Shown in pieces: positions 47,301 to 55,824 of a stretch of DNA of 64,000 bases. Under the pieces are notes generated by a model, which saw only the letters and a program-made list of their open reading frames with translations, had not been told where the DNA came from and did not search any database. The first letter of the stretch is position 1. Each line of letters starts with the position of its first letter. The position numbers and the translations under genes were made by a program. Origin of the DNA: Nocardia rhamnosiphila NBRC 108938 (GTDB lineage: Bacteria > Actinomycetota > Actinomycetes > Mycobacteriales > Mycobacteriaceae); contig NZ_JOAJ01000003.1 in assembly GCF_000720425.1 (NCBI RefSeq), positions 620,001 through 684,000 on the forward strand, written 5' to 3'.

Positions 47301-47499
47301 CCGCCGCGCCGCACAGGCACGCGAGCAGAACAACCCGCTACGCTACGACCGCCGTTCAGGCACCGACGAATCCCTATTGAAGCGATTCGGTCAACCCAAC
47401 GAGGGGTGGCTGGTAGCCGACTCCATGCGTTCGGTCGAACCGAACGTCGCTGTGTCCGTGCAAGAGCCACGCGAGGAGATCATTCGTGGAAAAGATTAG
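44338..47499 (+). CDS. drmA: DISARM helicase DrmA
   Basis: 1053 residues, GTG start overlapping the NERD-helicase stop. DrmA is the SF2-type helicase shared by all DISARM systems. Walker A is WFPTGGGKTEAYLGL (Lys419), the DExH box is QDELHLLSGPLG (624-627), motif III is VASTATIRAS, and motif VI is YIQATSRVGRG (about 857-867). A CPWC pair (with CTDRNC further on) suggests a zinc-binding insert near residues 530-570. drmB follows with a 14-base overlap. Family assignment is strong. Confidence 0.93.
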   Translation: MTLTSGQKLALDHLRAAYVGPEHGEDEVLQNRPNLQYSIGMLFPIDSKPPPSEVADEAAALSSAVPTGDVEEDGAGVPLPEDWRPSSIAISFVTDSDAAVCDFSGGTYESISDDGPPRWRRRPFEYLNVVVSADRPPQRFTAGQVPIEIGSRWRRYGDAHLVTVHVRLTETSTGNDKLDIDRMLFQVGLAVRTPDGAQFIEYDTNRTLDLDGESAELRLRYRNRTVYAVGHGMAADWEAESGHCTRIFLTPLPSFIVPSVETTGFDANTEEARALRLDVLSRIDSEPDAVLPLLDAFVAAFSTWVSVQESRVETFGDQAEVARDTIRRSRVAADRMAAGIELLRNSDQAALREAFALGMAAMRLQMQQAAVNRSKPPGEPAWRPFQLGFLLVSLASTIEEDHPDRGLVDLIWFPTGGGKTEAYLGLAAIEIFRRRLLHGMKGAGTAIITRYTLRLLTAQQFQRAAALICAMEILRGSDPRVKGMARFSIGLWVGNEATPATRSDAKAALERLLKATRPEEANKFQVESCPWCLTPLVPRQRSDDPGRYGMKLVGRDIVIHCTDRNCHFATELPLAVVDDLLYEEPPTILLATVDKFARLQFKPEAGKLLGLDTSYRQPSMIIQDELHLLSGPLGTTVAVFDAVIQLLLSKNGTRPKIVASTATIRASQEQIKGLYGRDVALYPPAGLDDDTTFFSRPVESGAGRLYIGLMPQSLPQVTALVAAAAPLAELPAVVDAQPEPLTSRDAYWTLVMYHNSLRELGRTGTLVVDDVNGRLETRAERIGLPLRRIRKDKVLELTSRRRPEELPNDLRELRTSVDDSIEAIDVVLSSNMLSVGIDISRLALMLMVGQPKTTAEYIQATSRVGRGENSGIVVTLFRSNRARDRSHFETFRGYHDALYRSVEPTSVTPWSLSSRQRSLAGALVALIRHSFPSLAADTSAGTLDLENAGLAEAIDKHVTRLLELVSRSDAIEKDETQDELRSLLREWDRRAAQAREQNNPLRYDRRSGTDESLLKRFGQPNEGWLVADSMRSVEPNVAVSVQEPREEIIRGKD

Positions 47500-49324
47500 G
47501 CATGATCTGCGGCTTTCGGAGACGATCACGCCGTTCGGCGTCGGTGCGATCGTCGACGTGCGCGGAGAGTCCCTCATCGCTCCCGACACATCGTGGTGGG
47601 ATCGAAAACACTCGCCCCGGATCAGCTGCGATCGGCTTCTCGCACGACTCGGCCCCGGCGAACTGAGGCAACCTCCGACGCATGCCGGCCGGGCAGCGAA
47701 GGAGACAGAGGGGTTGCTGTACTGGCGCTTCCCTGCCTGGCGGTTCTGCGAGCGGTGTTCGAAACTCTCGATGCTCACCGGCAAACACAAGGGCCGCTGG
47801 ACCAATACCTGCAACTGTGGCGGCGGACTCGTTCCCATGCGGTATATCGCAGTTTGCACAAAAGGAAGCCACGTACAGGATATCCCGTGGTTCATGTGGG
47901 CGCACCGAGGTCGTGATGCCGGCGTAACGGAGGAGGTCCGATTCTGTCGCGCCTACAAGGAGCTCACATTCGTCCGATCGGCAAAACACGGTGAGGGCCT
48001 TGCCTCGCTGCGTATCAATTGCGGTGGATGCAAACGCTCGCGGCCGTTGTCCGAGCTCGTCGGGAAAGACGCACTTCACAGAGACGGCATCAAGTGCGGT
48101 GGGCGGCAACCTTGGGAGGACGAGGAAGCCGCCAGGGATGTGTGTGACCACCACCTGGTCGCGGTTCAGCGTGGTGCGACCGGAAACTATATCGCTGACC
48201 GAGTCTCAGCCCTCGATATCCCGGAAGAGACGCCGCAATCCGAGGAGTTGGCGTCCAGCATCCGAAGCCATGTCTACTTCGACAAGGTCGTTGCAGACAA
48301 CGGCGGCCCGCAGGCGGAGGTCGTAGCCGGTTGGATCGCCGAAGAACTCGGTGTGTCGCACGACGCTGTTCTTGCCCTCGCCGCAGGCAATGGTATGTCG
48401 CTGGATGAATCGATCGCCGGTCTGCGAGATGGAGAATGGGCGGCTTTCGTCAAGAAGATGAGCAGCGGCCGGGACCGTACGGGAAGCGACTTCGTCGTCG
48501 ACGGGTGGAAATTGTCGGGCGAGACTCCCGGGCCGAAGACACTGGCCGACACGATCGCTGGAATCGGACAGGTGCGGCGCGTGCGGGAAGTCCGTGCCCT
48601 CCGAGGATTCCGTCGGCACTCCCCGGACTCAGCGCTCATCCATGTTGATCTCGGACCGGACCAAAAGAGGCAGCCGGTGTATCCCGCCATCGAGTTGTAC
48701 GGCGAGGGGATCTTTCTCCAGTTCGACGAAGAGGCTGCCGCGACTTGGGAACGTCTCGACAAGGTTCAGGCCCGGGCCGGTATTCTGGGGAAACGTCGCC
48801 AAGAGGCGCCGTGGGCGCAGCGACTCGATGTACCGATCCCTCGGTTCATCGCCCTGCACACCCTCGCCCATCTCCTCATCCGTCGCCTGGCATTCGCCAG
48901 CGGCTACTCGTCGGCAGCCCTCCAGGAGCGGATCTACGCCAACGCGGACGGGCCAGATCCCATGGCGGGCGTCCTGATCTACACTGCAGCAGGTGATGCT
49001 CAGGGAACCCTGGGAGGGCTCGTGCGGCTCGGTGAGCCGAAACGAATTATCCCGCTGCTCATCTCGGCTTTGGATGATGCCGACATCTGTTCCAACGACC
49101 CCGTCTGCATCGAAAGCGACCGGCAGGGCAGCGCACACCTCAACCTCTCGGCTTGCCACGGCTGCACGCTCATCAGCGAGACATCTTGCGAATCGGGCAA
49201 CCGTCTACTCGACCGTCAATTGGTACTCGGTGGAAGCAAGGTTCCGGGATTCTTGGAGAAGGTGCTACCCGAGGTACGGCAGTCACTCAGCACTCACGTC
49301 GGACGCTTCCTCGAGGTCGACTGA
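47486..49324 (+). CDS. drmB: DISARM protein DrmB (DUF1998)
   Basis: 612 residues; GTG at 47486 with GAGGAG upstream, overlapping drmA. The N-terminus (RLSETITPFGVGAIVDVRGES) is typical of DrmB. Paired cysteines occur at CERC, CNCGGG, CGGCKRS and, in the DUF1998 domain, CSNDPVC and ACHGCTLISETSCESGN. The conserved HTLAHLLIRRLAFASGYSSAALQERIY lies in the C-terminal domain. DrmB forms a complex with DrmA in characterised DISARM systems. It is the last gene of the first operon; 135 bases separate it from the next. Confidence 0.93.
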   Translation: MEKIRHDLRLSETITPFGVGAIVDVRGESLIAPDTSWWDRKHSPRISCDRLLARLGPGELRQPPTHAGRAAKETEGLLYWRFPAWRFCERCSKLSMLTGKHKGRWTNTCNCGGGLVPMRYIAVCTKGSHVQDIPWFMWAHRGRDAGVTEEVRFCRAYKELTFVRSAKHGEGLASLRINCGGCKRSRPLSELVGKDALHRDGIKCGGRQPWEDEEAARDVCDHHLVAVQRGATGNYIADRVSALDIPEETPQSEELASSIRSHVYFDKVVADNGGPQAEVVAGWIAEELGVSHDAVLALAAGNGMSLDESIAGLRDGEWAAFVKKMSSGRDRTGSDFVVDGWKLSGETPGPKTLADTIAGIGQVRRVREVRALRGFRRHSPDSALIHVDLGPDQKRQPVYPAIELYGEGIFLQFDEEAAATWERLDKVQARAGILGKRRQEAPWAQRLDVPIPRFIALHTLAHLLIRRLAFASGYSSAALQERIYANADGPDPMAGVLIYTAAGDAQGTLGGLVRLGEPKRIIPLLISALDDADICSNDPVCIESDRQGSAHLNLSACHGCTLISETSCESGNRLLDRQLVLGGSKVPGFLEKVLPEVRQSLSTHVGRFLEVD

Positions 49325-49459
49325 CGGCGGCACGAGCATCGAAAGCCATGTTGCTCGCAAGGTTACATCTGGAACGCAGGATAGATCTGTCATCTCCGCG
49401 TCGTAGCCGCACACCGGTAGTGCAGCAACACGAGGTCATACGGCAGGCGAGGAGGAGCG

Positions 49460-51595
49460 TTGGACTCGAACAGGACCGAGCGAGGTCAATGGTTGGCCGG
49501 GCGTCTTCGACGCAAAGGCACAGACCCGAAAGACCTGGCGCAACGGCTGGGGGTACATCCGGCAGTCATCAGCGCCTGGCTGGACGGGCGGTCCGAGCCT
49601 CGCCCGGATGTCGTGGCCCAGGCGGAGAAGATCATGAGGAATGAAGGTGAGATCCTTCCGGTATCCGGCAATATCCTCGCCGAGTCGAGCAGGCTGGAAA
49701 TTTCCTGGTACCACCGTCCAGGACATAGAGACGGTGGCAGAGAGTTCGGCAATGCCGCGGCTTTCGCCTTCGAAGCCGATCTCGAGATTCTGGCACGCGA
49801 GGCGACTCAGAACAGCTTGGACGAGCGGATCAAGGAGAATGACGAGCCGGTTCGCGTCCGTTACACCCTTCATGAGTTGACCGGTGCCACGCTCGACCGG
49901 TTCCGCACGGCGATCCGCTGGGACGACCTCCTCCCGCACTACAGAGCAGCCGCCGCACAAGACCAGAAGGTCGGACGCATGATCGGCTCGGGACTGCGCG
50001 ACATGATGGGTGAGCGCGACCGTCTAGTCCTGCTGCGCATAGATGACTATAATGCGACAGGCTTGACCGGCGACGACTACGGCGATGGGCGCTTCGCCGC
50101 CGTAGTCCGGCGCCAACTCGAGAGCCGCAAGACGGATCAGTCCGCTGGTGGATCGTACGGACTGGGCAAAGCTACCCTCTGGGCCACCAGCAGACTTGGG
50201 CTCGTTCTCATCAACTCCACCCTTTCCGAACCGCATGAGGGACAGACGCAACGACGTGTCATCGGACGGCTCGATCTACCGTGGCGTGAAGTGGATGGAA
50301 AAGGCTTCGCGGGCCCGGGATGGCTAGGCACGCCGGATCCGAAGAAGGGGGATTCGAAGGTCGTCCGGTCGTGGTGGGCAACCGAGGACACGGTAGAAAA
50401 ACTCCATCTGACGCGTGACGGTGATGAACCGGGCACATCCTTCTTGATCGTTGGGGCCCACGATGTGGCCAGCCTCGCTGCGGCAGGTCTGGAACTCGAC
50501 GGTGACGCCGAGGAAGACGAAGACAATCTGGAGCGTATGCACCGCAGACTGGTACAGGCGCTCGGTCGCAACTTTTGGGCGGCCATGACGGCGGGATCCG
50601 ACCAGCCGCCCCTGCTGCATGCATCCGTGCGGACATTGCGCAACGGCACGGAATTCCTTGCAGAAGAGCACGTCGATCCGCATGTACATCAACCAGCCCG
50701 GACCCGCGCGCTGGAGGCGTTCCTCACCGGCACCACAGTGGATCGGCTCGTCGAGGCGGGCCAAGTGGCACAGACCACTGTCACCCTGCGGCTTCCCCAT
50801 CGCGATGGCCGTGCCGGCACTGCCGGGGAGCACCCAGCCGTCCTACTTGTCACCGACGCCACCGATACCGACGGCAAGATCAATCAGGTCACGGCAATGC
50901 GTGGCAACCGTATGACCGTCAAGACCAGCCGGGTCACCGACCTACCGTTGGGCACCAATCCATTTCAGGCAGTTCTGCTCGCCGGTCTTGCCGCAGGAGA
51001 AGGTGCCCCGTTCGCCGACGGGACAGAGGAATTTCTCCGTGCCGCCGAACCGCCCGAACACAATAAGTGGGGCCAGACAGAGGAGTTGCGCATGCGCTAC
51101 TCCCCCTCTGCCCATCGCCGAATCGCTGCGTTGACCACGGAAACCAATCGCGCTGTACGCGAGTTGGTCGCCATTCCAAAGGAGAAGCGCAACGGCCAAT
51201 CCAACGTACGTAGCCGCCTGAAGATCTCCGGAAAGTCACCGGCCAAGACAAGGGGAAGATCGACTCCGCCCGAATTGGCCGAGTTGGAAGCCGAGGTCGA
51301 CGCCTCGGGCGCCTGGAAAGTCACGGCGGAAGTCAAAGTGCCCTCCGATGGCGAGGTGTGGCGCATGTATCCCGTCGCAAAGCTCGAGGTCCGCTCCGGT
51401 TCTCGCCCCGTGGTGCAGTGGGCCGAGCTCGTCCCGGTCCGAAACTGCCAGCTGAACGGCGGCGCACTGGAATTCAAGCCGAACTCTCGTCGAGCAACAT
51501 TCCAGGGGACCACCGACGTATCCACGCATCCGGTGCGGGCCGGACTGACCGGTCTCGTGGTGGAACTGCAGGAAAGCAAAGGGGGCGATCGATGA
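49460..51595 (+). CDS. HTH-GHKL ATPase of the defence island
   Basis: 711 residues, TTG start after AGGAGGAG. Residues 20-60 are an XRE-like helix-turn-helix (LAQRLGVHPAVISAWLDG). Residues about 100-330 are a GHKL ATPase: N-box LAREATQNSLDE (Glu114, Asn118), RIDDYNATGL and GGSYGLGKATLW. The C-terminal 350 residues are unassigned, with a basic linker near 595-620 and a beta-rich end. It begins a three-gene operon in which each gene overlaps the next by ATGA. A second GHKL ATPase in one island is notable. Confidence 0.8.
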   Translation: MDSNRTERGQWLAGRLRRKGTDPKDLAQRLGVHPAVISAWLDGRSEPRPDVVAQAEKIMRNEGEILPVSGNILAESSRLEISWYHRPGHRDGGREFGNAAAFAFEADLEILAREATQNSLDERIKENDEPVRVRYTLHELTGATLDRFRTAIRWDDLLPHYRAAAAQDQKVGRMIGSGLRDMMGERDRLVLLRIDDYNATGLTGDDYGDGRFAAVVRRQLESRKTDQSAGGSYGLGKATLWATSRLGLVLINSTLSEPHEGQTQRRVIGRLDLPWREVDGKGFAGPGWLGTPDPKKGDSKVVRSWWATEDTVEKLHLTRDGDEPGTSFLIVGAHDVASLAAAGLELDGDAEEDEDNLERMHRRLVQALGRNFWAAMTAGSDQPPLLHASVRTLRNGTEFLAEEHVDPHVHQPARTRALEAFLTGTTVDRLVEAGQVAQTTVTLRLPHRDGRAGTAGEHPAVLLVTDATDTDGKINQVTAMRGNRMTVKTSRVTDLPLGTNPFQAVLLAGLAAGEGAPFADGTEEFLRAAEPPEHNKWGQTEELRMRYSPSAHRRIAALTTETNRAVRELVAIPKEKRNGQSNVRSRLKISGKSPAKTRGRSTPPELAELEAEVDASGAWKVTAEVKVPSDGEVWRMYPVAKLEVRSGSRPVVQWAELVPVRNCQLNGGALEFKPNSRRATFQGTTDVSTHPVRAGLTGLVVELQESKGGDR

Positions 51596-52581
51596 GGGTC
51601 TACCCCTACCCGCGGCTCGCTGGGCCGGTGACCGCACGGGTCACGGCCGTCCGACTACGCGGGCCCGGAGACGCTCGTGAACAGCTGGACACCAAGGCGT
51701 ACTCGGTGATCGAACAGGTCGTCGCCTTCGGTCGAGCCGAACGTAACGACTGGCACACCGCTCGAATCGCCCTGACCGCAACCGTGCCCGATCGTGAAGT
51801 AGCGCGGACGAACGACTGGACCGACATTGCGGTTGTCGCGATTCTCGCCGAGGGGGCCACCAGCACCCGCACGGTAACGCGCCTGAGACCGGATACGTCC
51901 GGCAAGGAATGGACGGGCGAGCTCGAATTCGAGCGCGATGACCACTTGGACCGAGCCTCCCTGTTCGTCCATGTTGTGGCGACCGTCAAGGGCGTCGCAG
52001 GCCGGATCATCGGCTCCAGCGACCGGGAGTGGATCGTCGACCTGACATCCGACAGTCCGATCAGAGAGCGTGAGATCGAATTCAACACGGTGAGTTTCGC
52101 GCGCAGCACTGGATGGCTCGCGAGCCTGCGTGACACACCATGGGTTGTGGATACCTCGGGCAGTATGCCTGTCCTCCGCGTGAACTCGGATTTCGACGGT
52201 CTGGTCGCCCTGATCGAAGGGCAGGGCTCGAAGACCGAGCAGATGGTGGGGAAGATGCTGCTGGCCCAGGTATGCGCCGACGTCTGGACATCCGTCTTCC
52301 ACACTGCTATCGGCGATCTGGAAATTGAAGACGATGGGACACCGCTGTTTCCGCCTGACTGGCGAGGTGCGGTACTGCGCGAGATGCTCCCGGACATCTT
52401 CCCCAGCCGATCCCTCCAGGATGCGCTGCGCGAGGTGCATGCGCGGCGGGCCGGTCATGGAAACTGGGCGGACCTCCAACCACGCATTCAGTATGCCGCC
52501 GCACGTCGAGCCGGGGTTCCGACGACCCTCGCGGCTACTGTCCGTGGCATCGCACAACTCGATCAGGAGATTCACCCATGA
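51592..52581 (+). CDS. Uncharacterised defence-island protein, middle gene of three
   Basis: 329 residues from the ATG at 51592. I recognise no family. The N-terminal 170 residues look beta-rich with alternating hydrophobics (TARIALTATVPDR, ELEFERDDHLDRASLFVHVVATVKG); the C-terminal half is mostly helical and contains MVGKMLLAQVCADVWTSVFHTAI. No catalytic motif stands out. It is coupled by ATGA both to the HTH-GHKL ATPase and to the following gene, so the three products are probably made in fixed ratio. Confidence 0.75.
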   Translation: MRVYPYPRLAGPVTARVTAVRLRGPGDAREQLDTKAYSVIEQVVAFGRAERNDWHTARIALTATVPDREVARTNDWTDIAVVAILAEGATSTRTVTRLRPDTSGKEWTGELEFERDDHLDRASLFVHVVATVKGVAGRIIGSSDREWIVDLTSDSPIREREIEFNTVSFARSTGWLASLRDTPWVVDTSGSMPVLRVNSDFDGLVALIEGQGSKTEQMVGKMLLAQVCADVWTSVFHTAIGDLEIEDDGTPLFPPDWRGAVLREMLPDIFPSRSLQDALREVHARRAGHGNWADLQPRIQYAAARRAGVPTTLAATVRGIAQLDQEIHP

Positions 52582-53465
52582 CGGCGTGCCCCGAATACCT
52601 TCCGGAACGGCTGGCACTGCTATCCGACGCGCAGGCCTCCGAATTCCTCTCGACGGGACTACTCGAGGGACAGGAAGACGTCAAGTCCATTGCGCTCAAC
52701 AAGGTCGCGGACGAACTTCCGGTCAATGATCGACGCATGGATACACGTCGCGTCCGGGAGTTGATTCACGATGCGATGAACAGGTTTCGCGACGAACGTC
52801 CTACCGCCGCGGATGCCTGGCTGGCACCGCGCCTGCACGAAACCCTTCGGCTAACTCGACGGGAAGCGGCCGACAGGCGCTTCTGGACCTACGTCGCTCT
52901 CGGGGTCGCGCCGGATTATGTTGTTTGGCGGCATATGCCCGAGCCCAAGTCGAACGGCCGGCGCAGCAGCGTTGCGCGCGACAAGTTCCTTGGCCCCCAA
53001 TTCAAGCAGACCTTCGCGCGGCTGTGGTGGGCGGCCGAACTCTTCCGCGACGGTCCCGACTATCAACCGGTCGTCGTGGCATGCAGCAACCAGGACATGC
53101 TCAACTCTGCTCTTCGTCTAGATGTCATCGACCATCGGCCAACCGCGCTGGCGCTCGTCAAACTGATGACACAGGGAACCGTGCGTACCGGCCGTGAAGT
53201 CAATGCCCTGACCACGGCTGTCAATGCCGCAGCGGCAACGCTCATGTACGACGTCCTCGCTCCCGATGTGGATCGAGACGGCGAGGCACTTCGCAACTGG
53301 ATTGCAGATGCAGAGAGAGCCTTGCCCTCACCGAGGAACGACCTGCCCGAAGGGCCGGAGGAAGAACAAGCTCCGGCTGACTCGGTCGAGAAACTCGTCG
53401 GCCACTTCGCTGAGTTGTTCAACGAAGCTCCGGTCAGGGGGCGGAATCCTGTTCCGAGTGAATAA
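52578..53465 (+). CDS. Uncharacterised protein, possibly DUF6339-like, last of the GHKL operon
   Basis: 295 residues from the ATG at 52578. Mostly helical. Central blocks RRFWTYVALGVAPDYVVWRH and TFARLWWAAELFRDG look conserved in type and recall DUF6339 proteins seen near actinobacterial GHKL-ATPase defence genes; that is from memory and uncertain. The acidic C-terminus (PEGPEEEQAPADSVEK) is probably disordered. Its last 32 bases overlap the 3' end of the convergent methyltransferase gene. Confidence 0.75.
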   Translation: MTACPEYLPERLALLSDAQASEFLSTGLLEGQEDVKSIALNKVADELPVNDRRMDTRRVRELIHDAMNRFRDERPTAADAWLAPRLHETLRLTRREAADRRFWTYVALGVAPDYVVWRHMPEPKSNGRRSSVARDKFLGPQFKQTFARLWWAAELFRDGPDYQPVVVACSNQDMLNSALRLDVIDHRPTALALVKLMTQGTVRTGREVNALTTAVNAAAATLMYDVLAPDVDRDGEALRNWIADAERALPSPRNDLPEGPEEEQAPADSVEKLVGHFAELFNEAPVRGRNPVPSE

Positions 53466-54720
53466 CCCTGTGTGTCTTGGGAGGACACTGGTTTCGATCA
53501 CCGCACCCGACCCACCGTAGTTCTTCGGAGGTGCTTTCGGACACCGCCGGCCAGGTATTCGCCGCGGCGAGCTGCTCTGGACCGGGTGCGCAGCCATTCA
53601 ATACCGCACTGAGTACGTGCATACCCAACAAAGGCGGAACAGCATTACCGATCTGCTGCGCCTGGTCTTTTCCAGACCACGGGAAGTTATGGGGAAAGGT
53701 CTGCAGAACTCCGGATTCCGGGAGTGTGAAACGGTCCCAACGCCCGGAATTGTAATCTTCTTGGCTCTTATAGATCCTGTTTCGGGAAACTTTGCCAGTT
53801 ACCGTAAAAGCCGGTTCAGATGATAAGCGTTGACCTCTGTTCGTCGGAATTCCACCGGAACCGTAGTTTGAAACAACGAAAAACTTCAGATCTTTGCCTG
53901 TTTGCAACCGGGATATATCTACGGGCGAATCAGGCAGCTGGCTAGCAGTTTCCAGGGCCTCTGCCATCGAAATCCAGTTTGCGGGGCTCCGAGGAACCGC
54001 GAAGTCGCTCAGCAATGGTTCGGCTTGCGCGGCGCGGCGCTTACGCCGAGTTACATCGAAGGCGTAGTGTGTCCGTTTGATCCTTTCAATGGGTCCGTGT
54101 TCCACGCGACGTGCTACGAATACGGCCCGTGTCCGAGTCTGCGGCACCCCGAACTCCTCGGTCTTCAACTTCCAGGTCTCAGTTTCGTATTTGACGCCAG
54201 AGAGCCGCCCTTCACCACCGCGGAGTAACTCTGCATAGAGTTCCCACAGCGGCATGACCTGAGGTACCTGCTCGAGGACGACCACCTCGTACGGATCGCG
54301 GCCGTCGGTTTCGAGGGCTTTGATGATCCATCGGAGCGGCTCCAGAACCAGTGCGGTACGAGGGTCGTCGAGATCACGCAACTCTTTGTCGATCTGCGCC
54401 TCGTCCTCACCGTCGACGAGCCGCGACATGAACTTTTTCACCGTGTCCAGAGCCCGACGACCGGCTCCCTTCCCGGCGACGGAAAAGGACTGGCATGGTG
54501 GCCCCCCGGTAAGGATGTCGACCGACTTGGGGATCTCGTCGAAGCGGGTCTCGCGCATCGCCGTCACGTCCGCATGGATCGTCGGCAGTCCCGCCGCGTA
54601 GCGCGTCTCGCACGCATTCGAATCCAGCTCGATACCGATGCTCTTATACCCCAGGAAGTGTGCCGCCACATCGAGACCCCCCGGGCCCGCGAAAAGGTCA
54701 AGAACGCGAATGTCGCTCAT
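53434..54720 (-). CDS. DNA (cytosine-5) methyltransferase of the defence island
   Basis: 428 residues from the ATG at 54720, which places motif I (VLDLFAGPGGLDVA) at residue 6. Motif IV is GGPPCQSFSVAGKG with catalytic Cys76, motif VIII is GVPQTRTRAVFVA, and motif X is QQIGNAVPPLLG. Motif VI reads LEQV instead of the usual ENV (Glu150, Gln151). A start ten codons earlier is possible. In class 2 DISARM, DrmMII is a C5 methyltransferase marking self DNA; this enzyme may play that role. It lies 41 bases downstream of a methyltransferase homologue. Confidence 0.92.
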   Translation of the reverse strand: MSDIRVLDLFAGPGGLDVAAHFLGYKSIGIELDSNACETRYAAGLPTIHADVTAMRETRFDEIPKSVDILTGGPPCQSFSVAGKGAGRRALDTVKKFMSRLVDGEDEAQIDKELRDLDDPRTALVLEPLRWIIKALETDGRDPYEVVVLEQVPQVMPLWELYAELLRGGEGRLSGVKYETETWKLKTEEFGVPQTRTRAVFVARRVEHGPIERIKRTHYAFDVTRRKRRAAQAEPLLSDFAVPRSPANWISMAEALETASQLPDSPVDISRLQTGKDLKFFVVSNYGSGGIPTNRGQRLSSEPAFTVTGKVSRNRIYKSQEDYNSGRWDRFTLPESGVLQTFPHNFPWSGKDQAQQIGNAVPPLLGMHVLSAVLNGCAPGPEQLAAANTWPAVSESTSEELRWVGCGDRNQCPPKTHRVIHSEQDSAP

Positions 54721-54761
54721 GTGACTGAATCGTGCTCCCTGGTCGGTCATGGGCGTGAAGT

Positions 54762-55748
54762 CTAGCCGGCGACAACGCTTTTCGGTGCATCCAGGGCCGC
54801 CTGGATCGCACAACCGAGCGCCTTACCCACCGGTGGTGGCGAAGCGTGCCCGACCTGCCTGTACCGTGCCGTCTTCCTGCCAGCAAATTTCCATTCTGGC
54901 GGAAACCCTTGGAAAAGCGCAGCCTGGTCCACCGTGATTCTAACCATACCGCTGCGGCCTTGTTCTGGAGCCCAGGTGAAGGCGGGGCCAGGCACCATAT
55001 CAGCAAGGACACTCCCATCAACGCCAATACCTGCCCACGCCCTCCTCGAACCCGTTGGACCCAGGTCCGCACCGCCTCGCCTCTCGGAGCCACCCACGAG
55101 AGTGGGTGCGACGCGATTTGCTTGGGCCGCCCACTGCTCGGCTCGGGACCACCCTCGGGAAGCCATGGACGGTCCCAGTGCGGCGCCGACCGACCGATGC
55201 TCCCGTACAGTTGGCGCCGGCGGACGGAACGCTTCGAAATAAACTTTCGCGAGGGCGACGAGCACACCCTGCTTGCGATCCTGCGGCACGCCGAAGTCGG
55301 CCGCATTCAGCACAAACCACATGAACCGATAACCTAGATGCTCGAGTTCCTCCCGAACGAATGTACGGATATCTTCGTACTCGCGTGCCGTCGCAAGGTT
55401 CGGCACATTTTCGAGCAGTAGAGCCTTCGGCTGAATCTCATGCATCAGGGATACGGTCGCCTTTACCAGGGACAGTTCGTCGTCCCATTCGGATCGAGTC
55501 CCTCCTGCACTCGATTTCACCCGCGGCAAGCCCGCCGACAAGAGGTCCACGTCCCGCAGGGTCGGCGAAGGGACATACTCTCGCAAATCGTCTTCGAGAA
55601 CTTCCCATGTCGGCCGGTTCAAGCGAAGCGTGTCACACGCCACCCGCTTGTTATCCAGGAGAAGGACCGGCTCAAATCCCGCCTGCTCCAACCCCAACGC
55701 CAATCCTCCAGCGCCCGCACACACATCGATGAATCGTGGTCCGACCAT
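54762..55748 (-). CDS. C5-methyltransferase homologue lacking the catalytic cysteine
   Basis: 328 residues with a C5-methyltransferase scaffold: motif I FIDVCAGAGGLALGLEQAG, motif VI LLLENVPNL (Glu113) and motif VIII FGVPQDRKQGVLVAL. Motif IV, normally PCQ, reads AGLPRVKSSAGG with Arg76 at the cysteine position; I confirmed the codon (CCG CGG GTG on the minus strand). Motif X is altered too (VGHASPPPVGKA). It is probably catalytically dead and may act in target recognition with the neighbouring active enzyme. The reading frame is intact, so it looks maintained. Confidence 0.88.
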   Translation of the reverse strand: MVGPRFIDVCAGAGGLALGLEQAGFEPVLLLDNKRVACDTLRLNRPTWEVLEDDLREYVPSPTLRDVDLLSAGLPRVKSSAGGTRSEWDDELSLVKATVSLMHEIQPKALLLENVPNLATAREYEDIRTFVREELEHLGYRFMWFVLNAADFGVPQDRKQGVLVALAKVYFEAFRPPAPTVREHRSVGAALGPSMASRGWSRAEQWAAQANRVAPTLVGGSERRGGADLGPTGSRRAWAGIGVDGSVLADMVPGPAFTWAPEQGRSGMVRITVDQAALFQGFPPEWKFAGRKTARYRQVGHASPPPVGKALGCAIQAALDAPKSVVAG

Positions 55749-55824
55749 CAGGCCCCCTTCCTGACTCGTTCATCCCTTCTCTACATACTCTCATCTGCGA
55801 TTCCCCTCGTATCGTGGAGGCTGG

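Noticed and set aside
38115..49324. Canonical class 1 or class 2 DISARM
   Set aside because: drmC, drmD and drmE are absent; only drmA, drmB and a separate C5 methyltransferase match.
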